Source: an uncultured Blautia sp.
GTDB taxonomy: Bacteria > Bacillota > Clostridia > Lachnospirales > Lachnospiraceae
Direction of reading: 5' to 3'
Length of the DNA stretch: 6,354 nt
Assembly: GCA_934378195.1 (NCBI GenBank)
Contig: CAKRPO010000084.1
Coordinates: 1 to 6,354 of the forward strand
Shown in pieces: positions 1 to 5,221 of the stretch. A program made the translations under genes and the position numbers. Numbering within the stretch: position 1 is the stretch's first letter; each line of letters opens with the position of its first letter. The notes below the pieces were generated by a model. It was not told where the DNA came from. It worked only from the letters and a program-made list of their open reading frames with translations, and made no database searches.

Positions 1-48
1 CCAGAAAGATTCAGGGAGCGATATAAACCGGTCAGAAGACTGGAAAAG

Positions 49-89
49 AAAAAGATCTCAATGCCAGTGATGGCAGAGAGATCTTTTTT
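49..89. terminator. Intrinsic terminator, copy A, probably bidirectional
   Basis: An 11-bp perfect outer stem (AAAAAGATCTC at 49-59 with GAGATCTTTTT at 78-88) encloses a second 5-bp stem (TGCCA 62-66 / TGGCA 71-75). The inner stem is capped by GTGA, a GNRA-type tetraloop. A run of T's (84-89) follows on the plus strand. The A-tract at 49-53 gives a T-tract on the minus strand, so the hairpin can end both a plus-strand gene entering from the left and the minus-strand regulator whose stop codon is at 101-103. A near copy lies at 4743-4781 after the permease. Confidence 0.85.
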
Positions 90-100
90 GTTGTCGGAAA

Positions 101-745
101 TTATAAATCCTCAAGGTTGATTCCCTTCGGCCGTTCCATATGAGCAATTGTAATTTCGTAAATATGTTCGGAATCACCGGACTCCAGAGCATTCAGTATC
201 GCCATATGTTCATTATAAGTATTTTCCATTCGTCCCTTATGAGAGAGAGAAAGTTTGGCGAGTGTCTTCATACGGTACATAAAGGTGGAAAATATAGAAG
301 AAAACTGTTCATTCTCAAGGTAAGTAATAATCTTGGTATGAAACTGAAAATCATAATCGCAGAATTCATCAATGGAATGGGTGGTATCCATGATTTCTTT
401 CATATCGTCCATGATAATATGAAGTTCTTTGAACAATCTTCGTGCTTTTCGGCACTCAAAATCCTTACAGATTTGAATCGTGCAGTAGCTCTCCAACGCA
501 GAGCGGACCTGAAAAGTTTCATTCACATCCTGTTTGGTAAGCTGATGCAGCATAAATCCCTTATTTGGAATAATATCAATATATCCTTCCTGGGCCAGTC
601 GATGAATCGCATCCCGAAATGGAGTTCGTGAGATGCCGATTTCCTTTGATAATTTTGTCTCAGAGTATATTTCATGATAGGAAAGCTGATTTTCCAGAAT
701 TAATTTCTGAAGGTGCTTATAAGCCTGTTCGTTTAATGGTATCAT
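101..745 (-). CDS. GntR family transcriptional regulator, FadR/FCD subfamily
   Basis: This is a 214-residue DNA-binding repressor or activator, probably of the divergent sugar-acid operon. Residues about 4-70 form a winged helix-turn-helix: the recognition segment KLSKEIGISRTPFRDAIHRL (31-50) is the GntR signature, followed by the wing EGYIDIIPNKGF. Residues about 75-205 match the all-helical FCD ligand domain. They include D132 and H136 (DxxxH), H180 and H202, the four positions that usually bind a metal next to the carboxylate ligand. The start is the ATG at 743-745, because a good AAGGAG lies 7 bases upstream (753-758 on the opposite strand). A longer frame reaches 817 but lacks such a site and would add a non-family N-terminus over the promoter. 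The ligand cannot be read from the sequence; a sugar acid or pathway intermediate is inferred from the neighbours. Confidence 0.93.
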   Translation of the reverse strand: MIPLNEQAYKHLQKLILENQLSYHEIYSETKLSKEIGISRTPFRDAIHRLAQEGYIDIIPNKGFMLHQLTKQDVNETFQVRSALESYCTIQICKDFECRKARRLFKELHIIMDDMKEIMDTTHSIDEFCDYDFQFHTKIITYLENEQFSSIFSTFMYRMKTLAKLSLSHKGRMENTYNEHMAILNALESGDSEHIYEITIAHMERPKGINLEDL

Positions 746-752
746 ACAAAAA

Positions 753-758
753 CTCCTT
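753..758 (-). promoter_or_regulatory. Ribosome binding site fixing the regulator start
   Basis: On the minus strand this reads AAGGAG, 7 bases before the ATG at 745-743. It decides for the 214-residue protein over the longer 238-residue frame. Confidence 0.85.
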
Positions 759-805
759 AAAAATCTAAAAATTTTCTGTAAAAAACATGTGTTTTTCTTG
801 AAAAT

Positions 806-834
806 ATCATACCGCAATCTAAAAAACAGGTCAA
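806..834 (-). promoter_or_regulatory. Promoter of the GntR regulator gene
   Basis: On the minus strand a -35 TTGACC (834-829) and a -10 TATGAT (811-806) are separated by exactly 17 bases, each matching the sigma-A consensus at 5 of 6 positions. Transcription would start near 799, leaving a leader of about 55 bases. The sequence CGGTAT runs into the -10. It matches half of the palindrome in the divergent promoter, so weak autoregulation is possible. Confidence 0.7.
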
Positions 835-967
835 TATAAAATAGAAAAAAGCCATCAAAAATGCATTAAATTGTCAAAAATATAACAAAACAAAAACCTG
901 AAATTGGATAGTTTCCACAAAAACAAAGAATAAAAAATGTTAAAAAGAGAGAAAGCAAATTAGAGCA

Positions 968-996
968 TTTACCGGTATACCGGTATACGATATAAT
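968..996 (+). promoter_or_regulatory. Promoter of the sugar-acid operon
   Basis: TTTACC (968-973, 4 of 6 to the -35 consensus) and a perfect TATAAT (991-996) are separated by 17 bases. The DNA just upstream is A-rich. The predicted start near 1003 leaves an A-rich leader of about 107 bases before the ATG at 1110. The weak -35, ideal -10 and an operator filling the spacer are typical of a repressible catabolic promoter. Confidence 0.75.
970..988. promoter_or_regulatory. Putative GntR operator: two overlapping palindromes
   Basis: TACCGGTATACCGGTA (970-985) is a perfect 16-bp palindrome. GTATACCGGTATAC (975-988) is a perfect 14-bp palindrome overlapping it. Together they form two tandem copies of ACCGGTAT plus AC. 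GTATAC occurs at 975-980 and 983-988; it is also the centre of the B. subtilis GntR operator as I recall it. The site fills the spacer between -35 and -10 of the operon promoter, so a bound protein should block RNA polymerase. That the divergent FCD regulator binds here is inferred from position and symmetry. Confidence 0.75.
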
Positions 997-1109
997 GAAG
1001 CCACAAACAAAGAAAACGAACAAAAACAAAAGCAGTAAAAGATGAAACAGGATATCTGAAGTAACCAAAATAATTACAAATTTCAACAGATCAAAAAGGA
1101 GAATGCAAA

Positions 1110-1997
1110 ATGAAAACAGGATTTATCGGACTTGGAATCATGGGAAGACCAATGGCAAAGAACTTATTAAAAGCAGGCAAAGAACTTCTTGTATCAGACC
1201 TCAACAAAGAAGCAGTAGCAGATGTAGTAAATGCAGGTGCACAGGAAGCGACTTATGCAGAGATCGGTGAACAGTGCGACAGGATCATCATCATGGTTCC
1301 GAGCGGTGCAATTTCAAAATCCATTCTGTTTGGAGAGAATGGAGTCGCACCTACTATTAAAGAAGGCGCGGTCGTATGTGATATGAGTTCTGTGACACCA
1401 GTTGAATCCAAAGAATGCTACGATAAACTTAAGGCAAAAGGAGTTGGCTTTCTGGATGCACCGGTATCTGGTGGAGAGCCTGGAGCAGTGAACGGAACAC
1501 TGGCAATCATGGCAGGTGGAGATGCAGAGGCTTTTGAAGCGATGCAGGAATATTTTGATATTCTTGGTTCATCGGCACTTCTGATCGGTGAATCTGGAAG
1601 CGGAAGCGTGACCAAACTGGCAAATCAGGTTATTGTAAATAATACAATCGCGGTTGTTTCTGAAGCATTTGTTCTTGCAGCCAAAGCAGGAGCTGATCCG
1701 CAGAAAGTATATGAGGCAATACGTGGAGGGCTTGCAGGAAGTGCAGTCCTGGATGCCAAGATTCCGATGATCATTGAGCGTAACTTCAAACCGGGCGGAC
1801 CGATCCGCATCAACCACAAAGATATTAAGAATGTAGTAAATACTGCACATTCCATTGATGTACCGATTCCTTACACAGCACAGTTATATGAGATTCTGCA
1901 GACACTGAAGATCCATGGACATATGGAGGATGATCACGGCGGAATCGTACAGTATTTCGAGAAACTGGCAGGTATCGAAGTAAAGAAGTTCGACTAA
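1110..1997 (+). CDS. garR: 2-hydroxy-3-oxopropionate (tartronate semialdehyde) reductase-type dehydrogenase
   Basis: This is a 295-residue cytoplasmic NAD(P)-dependent beta-hydroxyacid dehydrogenase, the usual length for the family. The Rossmann nucleotide loop is GLGIMGRPMAKNL (7-19). Acidic D30 after the second strand fits NAD(H), but does not settle the cofactor. The substrate-binding motif DAPVSGGEPGAVNGT is at 116-130. The catalytic lysine is K169 in GSGSVTKLANQ. The segment with AIRGGLAGS, VLDAK and NFKPG closely follows E. coli GarR/GlxR as remembered, more than threonate dehydrogenase (YgbJ/LtnD). The usual reaction is reversible reduction of tartronate semialdehyde to D-glycerate. 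AAGGAG (1096-1101) lies 8 bases before the ATG. It is the first gene of the operon, 23 bases ahead of the kinase. The family is secure; the exact substrate here is less so, because other C3-C4 hydroxyacids are used by relatives. Confidence 0.9.
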   Translation: MKTGFIGLGIMGRPMAKNLLKAGKELLVSDLNKEAVADVVNAGAQEATYAEIGEQCDRIIIMVPSGAISKSILFGENGVAPTIKEGAVVCDMSSVTPVESKECYDKLKAKGVGFLDAPVSGGEPGAVNGTLAIMAGGDAEAFEAMQEYFDILGSSALLIGESGSGSVTKLANQVIVNNTIAVVSEAFVLAAKAGADPQKVYEAIRGGLAGSAVLDAKIPMIIERNFKPGGPIRINHKDIKNVVNTAHSIDVPIPYTAQLYEILQTLKIHGHMEDDHGGIVQYFEKLAGIEVKKFD

Positions 1998-2006
1998 AGC
2001 AGATGC

Positions 2007-2012
2007 AGGAGG
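2007..2012 (+). promoter_or_regulatory. Ribosome binding site fixing the kinase start
   Basis: AGGAGG lies 8 bases before the ATG at 2021. An upstream in-frame ATG at 2003 sits immediately before this site, so it cannot use it and is very unlikely to be the start. Confidence 0.85.
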
Positions 2013-2020
2013 GAATAACA

Positions 2021-3445
2021 ATGGCATTAAATGCACAGATTTTAAGTTCTTACAAAAAAATCGACGAAGCATATATAGATACACTTTTAAATAAAGAAAT
2101 TGTCCGGAATCAGAAGAAGATTGTTGTTTTGGACGATGACCCGACAGGCGTTCAGACAGTTCATGATATTTCTGTCTACACAAACTGGGAAAAAGACACC
2201 ATCCGTCAGGGTTTTAAAGAATCTAACAATCTGTTCTACATACTTACCAATTCCAGAGGATTTACGACTGAGCAGACAACAGAAGCACACAATGCGATTG
2301 CTGAAGTCGTAGATGAAGTTGCAAAGGAAACAGGCAGAGAATACATTTTTATCAGCCGAAGCGATTCCACTCTGCGAGGTCATTATCCGCTGGAAACAGA
2401 ACTTCTGAAGGCAAATTATGAGAAAAATACAGGAAAAACTATTGACGGAGAAATTCTTTGTCCATTCTTCAAGGAAGGAGGTCGTTTTACTGTTGATAAT
2501 GTTCACTATGTCAAATATGGAGAAGAACTGATTCCGGCAAATGAGACAGAGTTTGCAAAAGATAAAACTTTTGGTTACACCGCAGCGACCATGCCGGAAT
2601 ATGTGGAAGAGAAGACAAAGGGTGCATACAAAGCTTCTGATGTTACCTGTATTTCTCTTGAAGAAATTCATGATATGGACATTGACGGTATCCAGAAGAA
2701 ACTTATGGAAGTCAGAGATTTTAACAAGATTATCGTGAATGCGGTTGATTATACTGATGTCAAAGTATTTTGTGTTGCCCTTTATCGTGCAATGGCAGCT
2801 GGTAAGGTATTTATGTTCCGTACAGCAGCGGCAATTGTCAAAGTTATGGGTGGTGTTACAGATCAGCCGCTTCTTATCAGAGAAAAAATGATAGTAAATG
2901 AAACAGAGAATGGTGGAATCATTGTAGTCGGATCCCATACAGACAAGACAACCAGACAGGTGGAAGAGCTTAGGAAGCTGACAGATGTAGAATTTATCGA
3001 ACTGGACGCAACTTTAGTAAAAGATGATGCAGCGTTTGAAGCAGAAGTGCAGAGATGTCTTGACAGAGAAGAGGCATGTATCCGTGCTGGCAAAACTGTC
3101 TGCTGTTATACAACGAGAGCACTGATCACAGCAGATACTGGGGATAAAGAAGATGAACTCAGACTTTCAGTGAAAATTTCCGATGCTGTTCAGTCTCTTG
3201 TTGGACGACTGAAAATCACGCCAGGATTTGTTATTGCAAAAGGTGGAATCACATCAAGCGATGTCGGAACCAAAGCACTTGCAGTTAAGAAAGCAAATGT
3301 ACTTGGACAGATCAAACCGGGAATTCCGGTATGGCAGACGGGAGAAGAGAGTAGATTTCCATTGACACCATATGTGATCTTTCCGGGAAATGTAGGCGAA
3401 GATACAACACTGCGTGAAGCAGTTGAAGTCCTGATTCAGAAATAA
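2021..3445 (+). CDS. Four-carbon acid sugar kinase family protein (DUF1537)
   Basis: This is a 474-residue cytoplasmic ATP-dependent kinase. The N-terminal DUF1537 sugar-binding domain shows DDDPTGVQTVHD (38-49), SRSDSTLRGHYPLE (112 onward) and the CPFFKEGGR segment typical of the family. The C-terminal nucleotide-binding domain shows VVGSHTDKTT near 300, KGGITSSD at 407-414 and PGNVGEDTTL near 457. Characterised relatives phosphorylate 3-oxo-tetronate (OtnK) or D-threonate (DtnK); E. coli YgbK belongs here. It is about 50 residues longer than the usual 420-residue OtnK type, and no OtnC aldolase or OtnI isomerase follows. The substrate is therefore open: a tetronate, or D-glycerate made by the reductase next door. 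The start is the ATG at 2021, chosen by its AGGAGG. It lies 17 bases ahead of the permease. Confidence 0.9.
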   Translation: MALNAQILSSYKKIDEAYIDTLLNKEIVRNQKKIVVLDDDPTGVQTVHDISVYTNWEKDTIRQGFKESNNLFYILTNSRGFTTEQTTEAHNAIAEVVDEVAKETGREYIFISRSDSTLRGHYPLETELLKANYEKNTGKTIDGEILCPFFKEGGRFTVDNVHYVKYGEELIPANETEFAKDKTFGYTAATMPEYVEEKTKGAYKASDVTCISLEEIHDMDIDGIQKKLMEVRDFNKIIVNAVDYTDVKVFCVALYRAMAAGKVFMFRTAAAIVKVMGGVTDQPLLIREKMIVNETENGGIIVVGSHTDKTTRQVEELRKLTDVEFIELDATLVKDDAAFEAEVQRCLDREEACIRAGKTVCCYTTRALITADTGDKEDELRLSVKISDAVQSLVGRLKITPGFVIAKGGITSSDVGTKALAVKKANVLGQIKPGIPVWQTGEESRFPLTPYVIFPGNVGEDTTLREAVEVLIQK

Positions 3446-3462
3446 AATATGAGGTGGCGGAT

Positions 3463-4104
3463 ATGGATATTACGATTACGACGATTGGTGCGCTTATCGG
3501 TCTGGCAGTTGCCATTATTCTTATTATTAAAAAAATAGAACCTGCATACAGTATGATAGCCGGTGCTTTTGTAGGTGGAGTGATCGGCGGGGCAGGACTG
3601 GAAGGAACCGTTTCCTGCATGATAACAGGAGCACAGAGCATTATGCCTGCGATTCTTCGAATCGTAACATCCGGAATTCTGGCAGGTGTATTGATTCAAT
3701 CAGGTGCGGCAGTAAAGATCGCAGACCAGATCATCCGAATTTTTGGAGAAAAAAGAGCACTATTTTCTCTGGCATTAGCTACAATGATTCTGACAGCAGT
3801 TGGTGTGTTTGGTGATGTAGCAGTTATCACAGTTGCTCCGATCGCAATGGTTATCGGTCAGAGAATCGGATGCAGCAATTTCATTCTTCTGGCAGCATTG
3901 ATGGGTGGTGAAAAAGCCGGAATGGTCATTTCACCGAACCCCAATACCATTGCAGCGGCAGAAAATTTTGGTGTGGATCTTTCGGCATTGATGGCGGCGG
4001 GAATCATTCCGGCATTTGCCGGACTTGCGGGAACTGTTATAATCTGTACTCTTTTGGCAGGAAAAGGCCGTAAAAAAATGACACACAGGAAGAGCAATCT
4101 ATAA
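3463..4104 (+). CDS. GntP permease, N-terminal fragment (first frame)
   Basis: This 213-residue frame carries the N-terminal half of the permease, with about six hydrophobic segments beginning at ITTIGALIGLAVAIILII. The family motif ISPNPNTIAAAENFGVDL begins at I156. The last eight residues (MTHRKSNL) follow the A-run and are not family sequence. They are the out-of-frame tail before the stop. If translated alone this would be half a transporter and is unlikely to work by itself. Confidence 0.75.
   Translation: MDITITTIGALIGLAVAIILIIKKIEPAYSMIAGAFVGGVIGGAGLEGTVSCMITGAQSIMPAILRIVTSGILAGVLIQSGAAVKIADQIIRIFGEKRALFSLALATMILTAVGVFGDVAVITVAPIAMVIGQRIGCSNFILLAALMGGEKAGMVISPNPNTIAAAENFGVDLSALMAAGIIPAFAGLAGTVIICTLLAGKGRKKMTHRKSNL
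4072..4078 (+). other. A7 homopolymer at the permease frameshift
   Basis: The first frame reads CGT AAA AAA ATG here and the second frame resumes as AAT GAC. A -1 slip of a lysyl-tRNA from 4075-4077 to 4074-4076 keeps full AAA pairing. A purine-rich AGGAAAAGG (4059-4067) lies just upstream and could act like an internal Shine-Dalgarno stimulator. No strong downstream hairpin was seen. Confidence 0.7.
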
Positions 4105-4121
4105 AAGTCAATACACAGCCA

Positions 4122-4733
4122 ATGGGACTTCCATCTATCGGCTCAGCAATTATCGGACCTCTTGTAGCAGTTGTACTTTTGATGCTCCGACCGATTTGCG
4201 GCATAACAGTAGATCCCTTGATCGCTCTTCCGGTAGGAGCTATTGTTGGACTGCTCTGTATGAGAAAGCTGAATCATTTCAGAGAATATGTTACTTATGG
4301 ACTTGGCAAAATGATGCCGGTAGCAATCTTACTGATTGGAACCGGAACGATTTCCGGAATTGTAAAGACTTCTCAGTTCCAGGCAGATATGACTATGGTT
4401 CTGAATGCAATGAATCTTCCGGCATTCCTTTTGGCTCCGATTTCAGGAATTGTGATGGCGGGAGCAACCGCTTCTTCCTCCGCAGGAGCAACGATCGCAT
4501 CAGCTACTTTTTCTGAAACGATCACGCAGATCGTACCGGCATTATATGGAGCGGCTATGCTTCATGCAGGGACCATTGTTCTGGATTCTCTTCCACATGG
4601 ATCTATTTTCCATGCATCTGCAGGAGCAATGGGAATGCCGATCAATGAAAGAATGAAACTTCTTCCAATTGATATTCTGGAAGGTTTTATCATTGTACTG
4701 ACATCTACGATTGTTTATGGAATCATTCTTTAG
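4122..4733 (+). pseudogene. GntP permease, C-terminal fragment (second frame)
   Basis: The second frame is open from just after a TAA at 4071-4073. Its first ATG is at 4122, but no Shine-Dalgarno sequence precedes it, so independent translation looks unlikely. It carries the C-terminal membrane half. It includes the Gly/Ala/Ser-rich segment around AGATASSSAGATIASATF and the motif HAGTIVLDSLPHGSIFHA, both characteristic of GntP proteins. No stop or other lesion is present after the A-run, which argues that the frameshift is recent, corrected in vivo or an artefact. Confidence 0.75.
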
Positions 4734-4742
4734 GCTACATAT

Positions 4743-4781
4743 AAAAAGATCTCAATGCCAGTGATGGCAGAAATCTTTTTT
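4743..4781 (+). terminator. Intrinsic terminator, copy B, after the permease
   Basis: The outer stem AAAAAGAT (4743-4750) pairs with ATCTTTTT (4773-4780). An inner stem TGCCA/TGGCA with a GTGA loop sits inside, followed by a T-run to 4781. The first 29 bases are identical to copy A at 49-77. Two bases lost and one changed in the 3' arm remove the CTC/GAG pairs that copy A still has, so this copy is the more eroded. It ends the sugar-acid operon 10 bases after the permease stop. Confidence 0.82.
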
Positions 4782-4797
4782 GTGGAATAAATTCCGC

Positions 4798-4826
4798 TTT
4801 ACAAATTACAGATAAAGTATTAAAAT
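4798..4826 (+). promoter_or_regulatory. Promoter of the riboflavin operon
   Basis: A -35 TTTACA (4798-4803) and a -10 TAAAAT (4821-4826), each 5 of 6 to consensus, are separated by 17 bases. The predicted start near 4833 is only a few bases before the FMN aptamer. The riboswitch therefore begins almost at the 5' end of the transcript. Confidence 0.75.
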
Positions 4827-4838
4827 AAACAAAAAGAT

Positions 4839-4945
4839 ATCTTCAGGGCAGGGTGTGATTCCCTACCGGCGGTAGAGCCCGCGAGCCGAAAGGCATGATC
4901 CGGTGAGATTCCGGAGCCGACAGTACAGTCTGGATGGAAGAAGAT
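4839..4945 (+). ncRNA. FMN riboswitch aptamer (RFN element)
   Basis: All conserved blocks of the RFN element are present in order: ATCTTC (4839-4844), GGGCAGGGTG, GATTCCCTACCGGCGGT, AGCCCGCGAGC, GGCATGATCCGGT, GATTCCGGAGCCGACAGT, AGTCTGGATG and closing GAAGAT (4940-4945). The P1 helix pairs 4839-4844 with 4940-4945. FMN binding stabilises this fold and normally turns off downstream riboflavin genes, here ribD and ribE. The platform downstream contains two intrinsic terminators, so control is probably by transcription termination. Confidence 0.97.
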
Positions 4946-4966
4946 GATAGTACAGTTGATTTTTGT

Positions 4967-5046
4967 ATGAATGAATGTAGTATCAGAGCTCTGAGATGGT
5001 GATCCATTTCAGAGCTTTTTATGTAGGAAATCAGACATTCATTTAT
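4967..5046 (+). other. Long-range leader helix enclosing the first terminator
   Basis: ATGAATGAATGT (4967-4978) can pair with ACATTCATTTAT (5035-5046): 12 continuous pairs, 11 Watson-Crick and one G-U. This would form an outer helix around the terminator hairpin at 4987-5016. A competing pairing also exists between GATAGTAC (4946-4953) and GTAGTATC (4977-4984), 7 of 8 bases, which starts right at the end of the aptamer. These may be alternative folds of the riboswitch expression platform. Only the complementarity is seen. Confidence 0.45.
4987..5020 (+). terminator. First leader terminator of the FMN riboswitch
   Basis: AGCTCTGAGATGG (4987-4999) pairs with CCATTTCAGAGCT (5004-5016) over 13 bp with one G-U, a TGAT loop, and T's from 5016 to 5020. 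It lies about 40 bases after the aptamer, where a riboswitch-controlled terminator is expected. Confidence 0.88.
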
Positions 5047-5073
5047 CGATCAGATGTAACAGATCAATTCCAC

Positions 5074-5101
5074 CCTGCAGATATTTCTGCAGGATTTTTT
5101 T
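5074..5101 (+). terminator. Second leader terminator before ribD
   Basis: CCTGCAGA (5074-5081) pairs with TCTGCAGG (5086-5093), loop TATT, followed by A and seven T's (5095-5101). It is inside the ribD leader, so read-through of both terminators would be needed to express ribD from the upstream promoter. Its 5' arm and flank (5066-5078) are complementary to the aptamer strand at 4848-4860. Confidence 0.82.
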
Positions 5102-5221
5102 GTATCTGGTACATCGTTTTCGAAATAAATATACCACTCACTTGTCTGTGAATCCGATTGCACAGGGCTAAAAACCTCGGCCTACCAGGCAAAGAACAGG
5201 AATAAGAAAGAAGGAATAAAA
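5102..5221 (+). other. ribD leader after the second terminator, no clear element
   Basis: These 120 bases hold no convincing coding frame. I looked for a second promoter that would bypass the terminators and found no -35/-10 pair with good match and spacing. The last part is purine-rich and contains the ribD ribosome binding site AAGGAA (5211-5216), 5 bases before the ATG. Confidence 0.5.

Larger units (their letters stand above)
3463..4733 (+). pseudogene. GntP family sugar-acid permease, split by a frameshift
   Basis: This is a gluconate/GntP-family inner-membrane proton symporter, probably importing the sugar acid used by the two upstream enzymes; E. coli YgbN in the ygbJKLMN cluster is a GntP member. 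The start is the ATG at 3463, preceded by GAGGTG at 3451-3456. The first frame ends at a TAA at 4102-4104 after 213 residues. The rest continues in the -1 frame to TAG 4731-4733. The frames join naturally in the run of seven A's (4072-4078): reading ...GKGRKK then NDTQEEQSIKVNTQPMGLPSIG gives about 423 residues, a normal family length. One extra A would restore the gene. The break is in a hydrophilic loop between membrane halves. It may be a true mutation, a sequencing or assembly slip, or ribosomal or transcriptional slippage. Confidence 0.88.

Noticed and set aside
1..26. Possible 3' end of an upstream plus-strand gene, one frame stopping at TAA 24-26
   Set aside because: Only seven codons are visible (RKIQGAI) and the other two frames stay open past the terminator, so neither the frame nor the gene can be identified. 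The bidirectional terminator at 49-89 does fit a gene entering from the left.
28..43. Small hairpin CCGGTC-AGAA-GACTGG
   Set aside because: Six pairs with one G-U and no T-tract on the plus strand. It could be chance, and the real terminator follows at once.
140..631. Plus-strand open frame of 163 codons
   Set aside because: It lies opposite the regulator gene, shows no family motif and no ribosome binding site. It is an antisense shadow.
1042..1059. Short upstream frame MKQDI in the operon leader
   Set aside because: Five codons with no Shine-Dalgarno sequence; likely chance in an A-rich leader.
2087..2938. Minus-strand open frame of 283 codons inside the kinase gene
   Set aside because: Composition is cysteine- and phenylalanine-rich, with no domain. 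It mirrors the clearly recognised DUF1537 gene on the other strand.
4095..4122. Reinitiation of the permease second half behind AGGAAG (4087-4092)
   Set aside because: The base triplet at suitable spacing is ATA (4101-4103), a very rare start. The ATG at 4122 is too far from the site, so a frameshift explains the two frames better.
4782..4800. Weak hairpin GTGGAA-TAAA-TTCCGC followed by three T's after copy B
   Set aside because: The stem is short with a G-U pair and the T-run is too short. It overlaps the riboflavin operon -35 and is probably incidental.
4967..5002. Eleven-codon frame MNECSIRALRW in the riboswitch leader, stopping in the first terminator loop
   Set aside because: Its position is suggestive of a leader peptide, but no ribosome binding site precedes it and an FMN aptamer already explains control.
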